Below are positions 24,765 through 37,769 of a stretch of 64,000 nucleotides of DNA, in pieces. The notes beneath the pieces were generated by a model. The model saw only the letters and a list, made by a program, of their open reading frames with translations, did not search any database and was not told where the DNA came from. Position 1 is the stretch's first letter. Every line of letters begins with the position of its first letter. The position numbers were made by a program, and so were the translations under genes. This DNA is from Brachypodius melanocephalos (lineage: Eukaryota > Chordata > Aves > Passeriformes > Pycnonotidae): positions 1,651,349 to 1,715,348 of the forward strand of contig VZSR01003210.1 in assembly GCA_013398615.1 (NCBI GenBank), in the 5' to 3' direction.

Positions 24765-27461
24765 GTTCTTTGTAGATGTGGATAAACACTGAAGGGACTC
24801 TTTGGTTACTTACCACAAATTCTTTCTCTTGAGATAAACTGTTGGTTTGCTAGCTTCCTCCCTTCTTTCCCTGAGTGAAAAACCACAAACTTTTTGAATT
24901 TTAAAAGATTAATAATTTTGTAAATAAGTTTTTTTTCTGGTCAGTTCTAAGAGGTGGTGACTGTTCATGTCTGGTCAGGTGTGTTAGTTTTGTGAAGACA
25001 TTCTCTAGGTGAGCGTTGGACACATGCACTGTTTAGCTTGGAGAATGATGCTTTTTTCACTCTCAAGCTGCTTTGTTGGTGGCTGCAGTGGTGTTATCAC
25101 TTAACACAGCTGAATTTAAAGATGCAAGCACAGTGGCTCGTGCTCCTACCTTGTGCAAAGCTCAGAATCTGTTTTCCTGATCATTTTATTGTTAAAAATA
25201 GCAGGCACAGAGTTGCTAATTGGAATAAAGGGGATGGTGAAGTTTAGTTTGCTGTATGAAGAGCTGGGCCCTGACAGCTGTTAAACTACAGACTGGGTTC
25301 ATTAGTTGGTTTTGATTGAAGATGACAAAATCAAGCAAAAACGTTAGAGCAGTAAGAAGACATGCCTACAAGGAAATATGAATAGTATTATATAAAAAAC
25401 AAGAGGAATTAGGGAACACTTGATGAATTTTAAAACAAATTAGGTTGATTTCAAGAATGTATTTCAGATAGTGTGAAGCTGTTAATTACTTTAGGGACTT
25501 GGAACATTATGCTTATGAACATACTGGTATTTTCTAAACATCCTCCTTTCTGCACCTTCTCCCTCAGGGAAAGCAGAATTACAGAGGCTCATATTGAAAT
25601 TTGCTTTTAATTTTTGTTGCAGGAGAAACAGCCGTAAAGAAAACAGAAATAAAATGTACAAATAAAACAAATCCCCAGAAAAATTTAATTCTTGTCAGTT
25701 GTCTAACACTTGATATTTCCAATTTTACTTGTTTAATTTTGGTTTTGAGAGACTGAAAAAAATGAATCATTTCCTCCTGTTTTCAGTTGCATTCACTTCT
25801 CCACTATATTTAGGCTGCCTAGAAAAATTAAGCCAAGTACAGGAAAGATGTATATTATAGGTGTAATTCAAGTCCACATAATTCAGTATTTCAGAGGGTT
25901 GTCTGACCATTTGAGGTCTGTGAAGTATTTTAAATGTCAGTAACCCATGGATAAGAGCTCATATACACTAAGCGTTCTTTTTTTTGAGTCATTGTTTGGG
26001 AGCTCCAAACAAATAAATCCCAGTAGTCTTGGATGTGAGGGAGTTATCCTATCACTTACAGGGGAAATGACCAGTAAAAAAGCCTGTTTGATACCCAAGT
26101 GGATTTTCACACTTCCTTAGCAGATTGCTGTGTACAAATTTTAAAATGACAACATGGTCTTGTGTTTGAACTCTCTGTGTAAAAGTGCCCTGGCTGCAAA
26201 GCCCCATCTGAAATGCTGCCAGAGGAAGGCCCTGAGGTGCTGGTTGTGTACCCAAGTGCAGCCTGGGTTGCTCCACTTGGAATTATCTTGATAGTCTAGG
26301 GGCCAAAATCTTTGTTTAACTGGGAAAAAGTTACAAAATGATGAAAAGTTCTCACTCAGTGGTGGTTCTTTGATTTTTTTTTTTTTAAACAATAAATAGG
26401 CACTTGTTCTCCTTAATTATTTTATTTGATTGCAAGTGAAAAATGTACCTTGTCTTTTTCTGTACTGTTGTAAATCTTTCCCGTGACCTTTTTGAAGGTG
26501 AGATAATTCCAGTGATTATCTGAAGAGGGTAGCACTGATTTTAAATTACCCTGTTTTTCAAATTAAGTGGCAACTGCTTGTTGGCTCAAAGACTGTGAAG
26601 TTACTGTAATTTGAGAATGAATTTAAGTGTCTCCAAGGGTTATGTGGGTCTCCTCATCAAAGTAAGGAGGAAAAGCATTATTGGGGCACCTTTCCTGCTA
26701 CCTGAAGTATTAAATTGCCAGGTTTTCTAATTCAGAAATCTGGTTGTCTTCAGCTGAAGCTTTGTCTGCTTACAAATTTATTATATACTTCAAAATTTGC
26801 CTTGAATGCCCCAGATTTATTGTGTTAGTAGTATTGCTTTCATGTGTTAAGAATTTGTGAATTACACAGTGTGGAATTATGAAGGGTGGAACATCAGAAG
26901 AAAATGCCCAGTGCTGGGTAAAGGACAGGTTGATATCAAACTGACTCAAAATGCACAGTTTGTTTGATTCAATCAAACAAATTGCCCTGGTAAATCCAGG
27001 TTACAGTTGTGGGACTCCTCAGTTGAAGAATAAGCATCAATCTTTTGCTCGTTACATCTCCGTTCAGACTGGAAGCAGATTCTGAAATAGTGGCAGTCTG
27101 TTCAGCCGTGATTCCAGCTTTGAGCCAGGTTATCCATCCTAATTCTTTCAGTAAAATTGCTATTGAAAGCACAAACAAATTTTTACAACTGCTTCCCCAG
27201 CTTCCCTTTTAAAACTTATTTCTTCTTTGTAGTACTGTACAACCACCCACAGCTTATATGCTCACCATGAGCGTTTTTATAACTCCGATAAAAACTACAA
27301 ATGTATTCTCACTTAAAAATAATTGCACTATTACTGTAATACTTTTTAGAAAATAAAGTTTTTTATCAATGTCAGGTATTTTGCCAAACAGAAAAAATAT
27401 TACATGTTCTATTCTTTTCATGCTCACTGAATTTTGGTTTTGTTTTTTTTTTTTTAAATAG

Positions 27462-27613
27462 TGATTCCAGAGTTTATTAGTCAAGTAAATATTGCATTGG
27501 ACAGCTTAAGCAAGAACACAGTACATCTCTTTGATGACAACCAGTTTGTGGACATTTCCAAGAAGGTGTACGATACGATTCATAACATCAGGTGCTCAGT
27601 CATGATGATTCGG
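27462..27613 (+). CDS. CTNNA3: CTNNA3 internal exon B (alpha-T-catenin, end of MIII)
   Basis: The exon completes a Val codon split with exon A (G from A, TG here) and reads IPEFISQVNIAL, then DDNQFVDISKKVYDTIHNI and RCSVMMIR, ending on a full codon. It corresponds to the last helix of the MIII bundle, roughly alpha-E residues 583-633. Family counterparts read MPRF.EQV, NEFIDASRLVYDGIRDIRK and AVLMIR. The Cys-Ser in RCSVMMIR and the VDxSK pattern fit alpha-T as I recall it. The acceptor is a T-rich tract ending AAATAG at 27461; the donor is GTAAGT at 27614, a full consensus. Base composition is AT-rich with only 3 CpG in 152 bp, in contrast with exon A. Phase in is 1 and phase out is 0. Confidence 0.95.
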
Positions 27614-28367
27614 GTAAGTTTGTGATTTATTCTTTTCATACTCACATCTGAAATGGGTCAGGATGTCAGGGCATTCTCGGGAGCATTCAGAGCTCTGTGT
27701 GTGGTAGATGCCCCCAAGCTCATATCCAGGTTGAATTGACCTGGGGGTTTAGGCTGCAGTGAAATGTGTGTGATTGTAACTCCAGAAGTCCAGAATTGCA
27801 TTGAGTACCACATCAGAATGTTGCATAAAAATGTCTACTACTTTAAATATACACAGTTATGTTTGGTTGGTAAAGATCTTTGTTCATTCATTAATTACTA
27901 ACTTGCAGCTACAAACCCAAATCTTCTTCAGCTTTACCCTGTGGAATGTAGGAGAGAGAGTGTTTCCAGGTGATCCTGATAATCCCATGTCAAGTCATTT
28001 CAGCCTTACACCAGAAGACTTAACCTGATTTCTTTCAGTCTGAAACAATTACGATCACTGTGTTCACCCTTACGTTTTTCCTGAAATTCAGAAACTGAAT
28101 TGGAACAGCTAATTTTTAAAATCCAGACCAGAATTTTGTCAGATGCAGAATTTCTCCCAAATATCTTAATAAAAAATGGTAAACAACTGAGCTGCAGTGC
28201 CTGTATGTTTAGCAATTTTGTTTTAAAATAAGATTAAACATTAATAACGATACAGGTTTTTCAAGGGAGGTTTGTCTTCTGCATTGCCTTTGCAGTTGAG
28301 ACTGTGGTAAGAAGCAGATCCCTCTTCTTGGGCGTACAAACCATTAGAGCCCAGCCCAAGAACAGGT

Positions 28368-28883
28368 CATGGGAGGTGGGGCTGCCCCTCTGCTCCATTG
28401 CAGTGAGACCCCACCAGCACAGGGAGCACAGGGAGCTGCTGGAGGGGGTGCAGAGGAGGCACAGAAATGATCAGAGGGATGGAGCACCTCTCCCAAGAGG
28501 AATGGCTGAGTAGCTGGGACTGTTCAGGCTGGAGGAGTCTCTGTGGAGGCTGTACTGCAGCCCTTGGGTACTTACAGGGGCCTTATAAATAAGATGAGAA
28601 CAGGCTTTTCAGTAGAGCCTGTTGTGCTAGGTCAAGGGGTAATGGTTTTAAACTGAAAGAGGAGAGATTTAGCTAGATAAAAGCAAGAAATTAATTACAA
28701 TGTGAGTGGTGAAATGCTGGCACAGATTGCCAGAGAGGTGTTAGAGGCCCCATCCCTGGGTTCAGGTCATTCAAGGTCAGGCTGCAGGAGACTCTGAGCT
28801 GACCAAACTGATCTGCTCATGGCAGGGAGGTTGGACTAGGTGGCCTTTAAAGGTTCCTTCCAACAAAAACCATTATAATGTGA
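28368..28883 (+). mobile_element. CR1 LINE 3' end, sense orientation
   Basis: This is the longest recognisable CR1 piece in the window. In order it shows CTGCCCCTCTGCTCC, GTGAGACCCCACCAG, GGAGCTGCTGGAGGGGGTGC, GATCAGAGGGATGGAGCACC, GGTAATGGTTTTAAACTGAA, GGGTTCAGGTCATTCAAGG, GGGAGGTTGGACTAGGTGGC and TTCCTTCCAACAAAAACCAT. These follow the avian CR1 consensus from the end of ORF2 through the 3' untranslated region. It is 5'-truncated, as most CR1 copies are, and no reverse-transcriptase core remains. The short open frames here derive from the element and are not a host gene. Orientation matches CTNNA3. Confidence 0.93.
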
Positions 28884-31800
28884 CAAATATTAGTCTTAAT
28901 GTGCTATAGTGTGTAAGTTAAAGTAGGAATTCAAACGTGGAAAATGATTAAAATGTCTCATCCTTGTTACAGTTGTCAATGAGGAAGCTGTTTGTATACT
29001 GAGGAGACACCCTGAAACATCCAACATGTATCCCATAGCAGGAAGAGTTTGTGGGCTGGATGTAGGTCCAAATCAAACAAACCAGACTGTGGGTGATGCT
29101 CTGTTAGGTCTTCAGTCAGCTCCTGTGTCAGTGAATGCAGGCAAAGAATTTTCATTAAGACATCTCATTTTTTTCTAGATAAGCTTCATTTAATGCCTGT
29201 GTTGCTCATCTCTCCCTTCCCTCAGTGACTCAGGGGCTCTTGGGTCTTTTAAGATTACAAAGTTGCTTCTGTTCCCTGGTGAGATCTGAGTCTTCTGTAT
29301 GTCCAGTCCTCTTAGGCTTGAATCCCATGATCATGACTGAGCATTTCTTTCCGGAGTTTTGCGTTTTGGGGGAATTGGGAAATGCCCTGAGGAGTGTACC
29401 ATGGCTTCAGTCACTTTCTGTGAGGAGACAGACACAGCTCTGCAGGAAAGTGTGTTTTCTTAGAGTGTGTATGTGGACAGTGACTCAGAAAGGCATTCTG
29501 AGGGGAAAATGCTCCCATGTGAAGAGGCTGGAATGGGCCAGGAAGTGCCTGGTGTGCAGTACATGTGCTGTGCACCCCTAAAATCCTGAGTCACTGCTCA
29601 CCACTGAGCAGACAACAGGAATAGAGTGGGTGCTGTCAGGGCCATCTTCACTGCTGCTTTGCAAGTCCTGACCAGAGCTCAGGAGATCTAAAAAATGTTG
29701 TTAGAAAGGATGTGAGCTTTCCACTTAATGAATCCCATTCAGCCACAGCCATGGGGAGGTCTTTTTGAGCTTTGGTGAAATGTTAGTCAGCTACTCCAGC
29801 ATCCTTTAGAGGTGTGACTGCCAGCACAGAGTACTGAGGAAAGCCTGGCATTCATTTTCTGAGTCAGGATGTATTTGCATTCCTAGGTAGATGCATTCCA
29901 GACAATGGCAGTTTCCTGGAAGAAGCTTTAGTAGATCTGGTGGTTACTCAGACACAGTGTTAGTGTGGCAGCCAGGGTGAGGAAATGAAATGTTCCGTGG
30001 CCAATGTGCTGATAGTGCCAGAGCACGGTGCCTCACTGATTACAGGGGATTGATTGCAAGGCTGAATCAGGGTAAGAACTCGTTGGTCAGAAAATAATTG
30101 AGAAATGCAAATGAACAAAGCCACTCATTCACAGCGGGAAATGTTTCAACATGGCAGTAAAAGCAGAAATTCTCCAGACCAGTTTCTCAGAAAGCATTTC
30201 AAACATGTAATTACACAGAGAGAATATTTTTTAAAATAGAATTCCTAACTGTAAAATGTTGCCCAATACTATTGTGAATGCAAATTGTTATCTATGCATT
30301 TCAATGTCCAAGCTTAACCAAAGATAACTAAAACATTCCTTGCAGTCCAGCAAGGTAAGATGTAACACTTGAGAGCAGCTATCTAGTGGCAGGTGTAATA
30401 GAAATGCCTCTGGGGCACCAAGATGCTGCTCCCCTTAGGATGCTTTTCATTGTTCACTGGCAAGGACTGCTTAATGTAGTGGTAGCTGTCAATTTGAAAT
30501 AACTGGATAGTTGTATCCACATTTCTCAGTCATTTTTTGAGCACCCTGTTTTTATTTTGTTTTAGAGATTTTGTGGGCTTGACTTTGCATAGGAGCATTT
30601 GTACATTATCCAGATAACATTTTAATCAAGATATTGTTGTTACAGAAACAGATCAGATCAGATAGTACAATTACAGGCAATTCTGCCATGTGAAATATGT
30701 AGAAAAGTCAAAGGAAGCAGGTTGGTGGTTTTTGAGACAGTACATACTAAATGCTGCAGAACGTTAAGATTAATGGTTGAATGCTTTCAAAAAGTTCTGT
30801 ATGAAGGTGTTTTTAGTTGAAAAATAAAAGACAGCTAGATTGAAGTAATAGCTAGCAGTATCCCATTAGGGTGTAAACTCAGTGGAAAGGAATGACTTCA
30901 AAAGAATAGTGACTGCTGGTAGCTGAAGCACTAATAGTCATCTTAACACTTACACCAAGAACAGTGGAAACAAAGACACCAAGTCCAAAGTTTGACAGAA
31001 TTCTTTGTTCTTTTTGGGGGATAAGCAAGTGAGCAGCTGTCCAGGTTTCACAGAGACAAAGTAGAGGGCAAAGGGTTTGTATACTCTATGCAAAATGCTT
31101 TTACTGTTCTAATGTTCGTTGAAGCAAGGAGTGAGGAACCCATGCTCCCTAATTTGTGAGAAGCAGAGAAGGTGTATTGAAATAGCTGTTCTTAACACTT
31201 GAAAGCATTTATTAAAAATCCTTTCTGCTGAATGGGTGTTCTCTGTGCTGTTTCTCTCAGGATTCTGACATGGAGACCGTAGGTTCCCTCAACAGTTTGT
31301 GATGTTGGGGGTTTTGAGTTCGTTTTTGCACATTGTTCCTTGATTTCCCTGTGCCGTGATGTATCCATGGGGTATCCATCCCCCAGTCCCCCTGAAAACT
31401 GAAGCAAAGCATTTGTTTTTCTTTTCTGTCTTACCTAGATACTTTCATCTCAGCTAGATCCTCCCTGCATCTCCAATCAATTCCTAATACTCCTGGTTCT
31501 TTAGCTGACACTCCTTTACTGTGTGTTTTAATTTCCTTTGGAAAGTCAAACTCAGTTTAGCTACACGTTCAAGAGCCTACAGCATAAATGCTTTTTCCTG
31601 TTTTGGCTTTTGCAGCATACCCTTGGGATGGGTTCCCTTTTATACTTCCTATGTTGGTTGCAAACCTGGCTTGGTTTTCATTCTGTTTTAAAGAAATACA
31701 GGAATTTATCCTTAACAGAGCTTGTGAGTTCTTCAGTACATTTGATTTCTCTCAGTAAGAGACATCACAGCAGAATTCATTATCTTACACCCAGCAGAGT

Positions 31801-34562
31801 TACAGGAATTCTTAGAACATGGACCTCTAGGACTGGAAGGTAGCAAGTGGTGGAAACCTTTCAGCCAGTTAACGAGTGTCTAGTTTAAATTCTACCATGG
31901 CTTTTAGTAATGACAGAATTATCCTACACACGCAGGGTTTTCTGCCTGTTTTTACTTCTGTAGTCCAAGTGAATTAGATCCTGTCCAACACAGGCAGTAA
32001 CAGGCATGAATTGAACCTCTGTTCAAAAGCTAAAGAAAACAAAGCAATACAGGGAAATGTATGAGAAAGGCAGACATTTACTACAGTCCTGTTGTTTATT
32101 TTTCCAAGAGGGCCTTGAGACCTCATGGAACAGACAGACAAGGAATTGTTCATACAGTCTTGTTAAACTTCATTGTTGTTGGCCTGAAATATAAGAGTGA
32201 TGTTAATCTATTACAAACTCATATTGAGAAGTTTGATAAGAACCTTTTTCTTTATCTTTTTCTGTCCTACACCAACTGCACAAGTGGCAGAACCTGTGCA
32301 GCAGTAGTTAGCCACTTGGTCCTGCATCTCTCAGCACTTTCTGGTTGTTTCTGCCCTAAGTAGGTCAGGACCTTTCCTTCCTCAGCTCCCTGTGAGCTTC
32401 AGTCACCTAAGGATTGATTCCTCTGCATGCAGTGTGACTGCAAAAGAATGTATTCATGTGATGTCTTTGAAAAAGACTGCAGAAGAAATACCTATTGTCT
32501 GTTAAGGGTAGTGGGACACCTCTTCCTTTTTCGGGTTTTTATCCTGAGTCACATAAAAGGAGAATGTTGGTTTGTGCTGTAGAACCCAGACAGGAGGTGA
32601 GTTAAATGTGTTTAGTTCAACAATCAACTGTGCAGACCTGCAAGTCAAAGCTTCTGCCAGCTGCTTGTTCCTGCAATATTGCTTGGCTTTTACCATCTCG
32701 AGTCACCATCACCAACCTTGAAGTACCGTTATGGGAAAACTTAAAGCACTATCCCACATAGGTTACATTTCATGTCTTAATTCACCTACATACATATTCT
32801 CTAAAAATGTCTGTGTTCTTTACAGTATGCCTGGGAAGCCTTCTCATAATGTACAAATACTTGTTACAATTTATATCACTATTAGCATCACAGAGACAGT
32901 CATTATTATTATGACTCTACCTTGCAGATATCTTTTCAAAATGCTCTGTACTGAGCAATTCTGGGACACACTCAGCATACATTGCAATTCAACATGCAGA
33001 CATTTTTAAAAATGCTAATCTCCATTTAGTACCAGGGGAATTTAATTTGTCTTCCCAAATAAATAAAGCAAATCCCTCGTTTCTGGCAAACAGCTGTACA
33101 TATCAATTTGCTTCTATTTCGTGTTTATGTACCATGTAACAAACTCTCAAAGGTCTCAGCTTCATTAGTTTAGGGCCTTAAATATCTTCAGCAAATCAGA
33201 TGACTTCTGATTCTTGGTGTGATAGTGCTGCTGACTTCATTGCTTTACAGAGCAAAAAGCTGCTCAGTAGTATACCTGTAAATAATACCCACTTCTTGTC
33301 TTTTCCTTGAAAGTTGCATCCATTTGTCTTAACATGTGGGCAAGATGTTACCCTAAGAAATAGTTTCAGTTTGGAATTGGCCTGATTGCCGTAACAAGCA
33401 CCTGTTCTTAAAAGCTGAGGTGTTTCCACAAGGGAAAAAAAATTGTGAGTAGAAATACAGATATTTTACTGATTTTAAAAACAGATAGTGTATTCACATC
33501 TCAGGTAGAGGGGAGGGAGACAGAAGAGGAAAAAAGCACCTGCTTACCCTTCCCATCTTGGACACAGGAGGGAAGCCAGAGCACAGATAAAATACTATGT
33601 CACTCAAGGATGGGTGCCCACCCCCTTCAGGTCCCCTTTGCTTAAACATTGAAGTAGAGTCCATCCACATGGTAGTTGGGAAATGGTGGATTTTTTTGTT
33701 TGTTTGTTAACAAAAGACAAGAGAAATGACCTGCGTTTGTGTGCTTCTGCTTTTCTGCACTTCGAGATTAACAGGCTTCAACTTTTTGGTTCTTTGTACA
33801 TCTTTCTGACTGCTGCCCCATTCCCATGCTCCAGGCATTTGCTCAGCCTTTACAGGGAGATTCCTGAGTTTAGATTCTGGGTCCTTTTTTACATACAAAA
33901 CAAACAGTGACTAGAAAAATAAGCACCCCCTTTTCCCTGCTGTGTGCAATTACAAAATGGTCCTTTCACATCCGTGTGTTCTGTTATTTCTGTACAGAGA
34001 GATCACCCAGTGGTAGAGGAATGTCAAAAGCAGCTGCCCCCTTCTGAGAAACAGTGTGTAGAACTGCTGTGGTGTTAAACCACCATAAATGTATGTGCTG
34101 GAGGAGCAGACTGTGTCTAATTGCAGCTGCAATAAGCAAATTAAGCAAATGAGCTTGTGAGGAAGCACTTGATGTTGTCGGGCCAGTCCTGTGTGCAGGT
34201 GTGATGGGGAAGATCTCTCCAAAGCAGCAGCTCACCTGCACCACCCTGGGGCTCTACAGACAGGTCAATGGAAGTGGGTAGTTAAAGCAGTACCAGGAGC
34301 TCACCACTTGGACAGTGCCATGTTCAAACCTCTGCTTTCTGCATCTTAACATGTATTAGTTTTTTATCCCATTGCTTTAAATTCTTTTAATACTACTCGG
34401 TTGTTTTTCATTTTTATCAAAATATTATGGTTAACAGACCCTTCTTTTTGAGGCAGAAATACTGCAGTATCTTTTGAACCCCATCTTACCTTTCACTATC
34501 ACACATTTCACTTGTCTCACCCTCTTCTCAGTGAGGAGAAGGAGAGAGAAATGTGCACAGAG

Positions 34563-34660
34563 GCTCAGAGAAGGAAAGGACCTCAGGAGATCAGCTGGTC
34601 CACCCTGCTGTTGAAAGCAGAGTCTTATCCAGGGCCCCTGTCAAAACATGTCTGACTTCA
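34563..34660 (-). mobile_element. CR1 LINE fragment, antisense
   Basis: GAAAGGACCTCAGGAGATCA, GCTGGTCCACCCTGCTG and AAAGCAGAGTCTTATCCAGG match the reverse-strand CR1 pattern GGACCTCAGGAGATCATCTGGTCCAACCCCCTGCTCAAAGCAG. It is noncoding, with approximate boundaries. Confidence 0.7.
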
Positions 34661-34940
34661 CTGTTTGCTTATTAATTTTATTTGTCACAGTTAGAACAGT
34701 AATGGGAGATTGATGGGTCGAACAAAGCACTAGTGTGTGTTAAACTTACCTATAAAAGGCAGCTGCTTGCTACACTGCATGCTGCTGCTAGTCTGTAATA
34801 CTTCCACTATTGTTGGCTGTGTTTGTGCCTCATTGTTTACATTCAGCACAAGAATGTATGACCCATCTTTTCCAGTTAAAAATAGAATTTTCTTTAGCCT
34901 GCCTTAGGTTTCCAGTTTAAGTGTCAGCTAATGGAAAGGA

Positions 34941-34965
34941 TGTTGTGTTGTGTTGTGTTTTGTTT
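34941..34965. repeat. (TGTTG)n / (TGTTT)n microsatellite
   Basis: Three TGTTG units are followed by two TGTTT units, next to an A/G-rich stretch. Confidence 0.88.
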
Positions 34966-37187
34966 AAGAAAAGAAAGAAAAAAGGAAAACCCTTTGTGGG
35001 TACATACAGACAAAAATAATAAATTGCTTCAGAAATGCTGATACAGAGATAATGGTGGTGGTGTCAACTGCATACTGCAGCCACTGTAAGATCCATGTGC
35101 AGTTATCCATCCTGGCAAATCTGTGTTGTCTTCTGCCCAAACTACACAGCTGTAGGCATCATGCAGGGCTGTAAAATAAGAGCTCTTCAGCAGCAAATTG
35201 CTACATGGCTTTCCGTGGAAATCTCCTAGTGCTGGGATTACTGGGTCACACACAGGAGCCAATATGCTTATGGATGGCATAAACAGTTTTGACTTACTTA
35301 CTACTACAAATGTCAGTTCTTCCTACTGTGGGGATTAAATTACATTGCAAGTGTCACACATGATTATTCTTTTAATTGTTGACAAAATTACCCTTCTCTT
35401 TCAGAAAGACAGAACCTTCCAGAATTATTTGATAGTTCTGCTTTAGTGGCTCATTGGAAACTAAAGCATATAACAGTATTTTTTCTGGAACATTAAAATC
35501 TTTGCTGAGGGTTTTTTCTTTTTTTTTTCTTAGAGCAAGAAAAAGTGATAAGCATTCCTTCCTTGCCATTTGGTGCTTACTATCTAATATAAATTACATT
35601 CCCAGAGAAATGGAATGAATATTATGCTGCTAAAAGGGAAGGACTGAATTACTGGAACCAAAACTGGGAAGCACAGTGAAAGTGTTACAAATCATAGATA
35701 CTCTATTAAAATCTGCCTGCTGCCACATGGCTCAGTGGAGTATGAGCAAGGCCAGCCTGGGAATGGATCCTGCAGCTCCCAGCAGCACTGAGAGCTCAGG
35801 CTGGAGTAGTGATGCTGCAGTTCTGCCTCACAGATCCTCATTGCTCAGCCTGGATCTGGCTGTATTTCCCTACACTGCTGATCACAGGGATCTGTGAGGT
35901 CGTGGCTTAGCTGAAGTTTCTCAGTTGCTGTTCTCGCTGTGGAACCTTTTATCTGGTAGGATGGATCTTAGTGTGGTGCAGAAAAGCAGTGAGTTACTTC
36001 ACAAATGTGTTCAGAATGTCACTGGACTTCAACAACAAATGATAATGATATGTGTTAGATTGTGATCTGAGTTCTGCTGAACAAGAGTAAGGGCATGAGT
36101 GCTGGGGTTCTTTCTGTGCCTTGATTCTTGCCTGTTGGTGTAACAGTGTCACATCTGCTCCTCTTGTCATGCATGTCCTTGCTGATAAAGTGGTGTGCCA
36201 GTGGAAAGGGTTTGGGATTAAATGGTTCTTTATCACTTCCCTGAGTTTTTTTGGTTTCTGTTTTTAGAGTTCCTTAGTATTCCATGGGTATATTTGAGTT
36301 CAGGTTCTGCTTTTAATGACAGAACTTCTCCTTCCTTTTAGTTTGGGTTGTTTTTAATTGAAAATGCTTGCCAACTTGAATCACACCAGGTTGTTTGCTT
36401 GAAAATGTGCTCAGGGTTGCAGTGCAGTTGATGAAGGGAGGTGGACATAAGGAGATACAGTGATAACAAGGAAACTGACTCACAAAAAAAGAAAAAATCC
36501 TCGGAGAATTGAAAACAAAAGTAAAAAATACCCTCCATTGAGCCTGACAAGTGGAAGATGGTATTTGTCCTTTTTACCTGAAAAGATTTTGTAGAGGTTG
36601 GCAAAACTTATGCTACCTAATTTCCTGAGAAATGCTGAGACTTACAGCCTATTCTTAAAATAGAGACAGAGGAGTCCCTTAATTATTTTATCAACAAAAT
36701 CAGTGTGCGTGAGTACTGAAGGGAAGTGTGTTACAGCAGGGGAGTGCTGTGCATCCTCTAGCACATGGATTGGGTTGAAATTGCTGTTTTACTGCACCAC
36801 TCCTGCAGTGTAGCCTAGCAAACAGCAACAGGGCCTCCAAAGTAATTGCTATACCAGGTACTTTAATTATTAGGAAATTAGAGCAACAATATTAATTTAA
36901 AATTAGTTTGTTACTCTGAGTGTCCTGTGATCCTGGTCTTCATGAAATAATCTGCATAGAATTACAGAAAATAGAAGAAAATCTGATTATTTAGCAAGTG
37001 AACATAATTCTTTTGGAAAATAGAAGCCTTCCTTTCTGCTGAATGTTGTCCAGCATGAAATAGCACATGAGAAATGATCATATGGGCCAGTGAGAACTGC
37101 CTTTGAAATCTCCTGGAATCTGCTACGGTGTTAAATCCACCCACAGGAGTCAGAATTGCACGTTAGGATACAGCAGAGCCTGTCCAC

Positions 37188-37769
37188 GTGAGGGATCAAG
37201 AGCTGCTGGAAGGCATCAGGAGCGAGGCTGTGGCAGCCTGGGGATGGACAAGGTACCAGTGTGTCCCTGAGAAAGGCTTTGTCACCGACAGCTGCCTCGG
37301 GCAGGCTGCACCCAGGGCAGGGCAGTGCCCCATCCGTGCCAGCAATCTCATCCCTGCTGTGTCTGTCCTGGCCAGTTTGCTCAGGAGTGCACAGGCACTG
37401 AGCCTCACTGCCTGGCTGGGTACCCGTGCAGGGCAGGCACAGCTTTGGCCACAGTCACTGTGTCACAGCCCCCTGGGGGCTGCCATCCCTATTTCTGCCA
37501 CCTGTGTGTGCTGTAGGAATCACACCTCTGCCTGCCTTTCGTGTTTGTGCGTGGAGGAAATCACATCAGCACGTGTCAGCTGTGTGTTTGTTGCTGCCGT
37601 GTTCTCAGAATGGGGACTGGACCCTTCTGCCCTGGTGAGGAACCAGTCTGGCATCCCACCTGAGCAGGGCAGGCTGTGGTTGGGAGCTTGGCTGGCCCCA
37701 CAGGGAGGCAGTGCCAGATACACTCTGAAATGCTTGGGGGTTTGGGAGAGCTGCATTCCAAATGCATAA
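37188..37769 (+). other. 193-codon open frame in GC-rich intronic patch, probably not a gene
   Basis: This is the longest open frame in the window. It sits in a locally GC-rich patch inside the 21.5-kb intron. The translation is rich in Ala, Leu, Ser, Cys and Gly. I see no recognisable domain, no signal peptide at its start and no clear splice context. Comparable overlapping frames occur in other forward and reverse frames of the same patch, as expected when AT-rich stop codons are depleted. No CpG-island promoter or well-placed polyadenylation signal supports a single-exon gene. I list it only because it fills about 600 bp; the chance of a real protein is low. Confidence 0.15.

Larger units (their letters stand above)
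8546..27461 (+). other. CTNNA3: CTNNA3 intron between exons A and B (18,916 bp)
   Basis: The intron runs from the GTAAGG donor to an acceptor with a 13-T tract ending AAATAG. It contains two A-runs (9140-9154 and 12108-12126), a 149/135-bp tandem repeat (11145-11428), a GGTT microsatellite (14624-14644), a solo LTR (15236-16059), a CR1 remnant (18290-18400), local repeats (19055-19127), a TTG microsatellite, and a second LTR copy broken by the 100-N gap. The rest is unremarkable AT-rich DNA, in which I see no further exon or RNA gene. Confidence 0.88.

Noticed and set aside
28304..28513. Open frame at the CR1 copy
   Set aside because: It is the truncated end of the CR1 element and its flank, not a host gene.
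31440..31760. Possible ancient repeat around CTTTGGAAAGTC and CATACCCTTGGGATGGG
   Set aside because: It vaguely resembles old LINE sequence, but I could not place it against any element in order.
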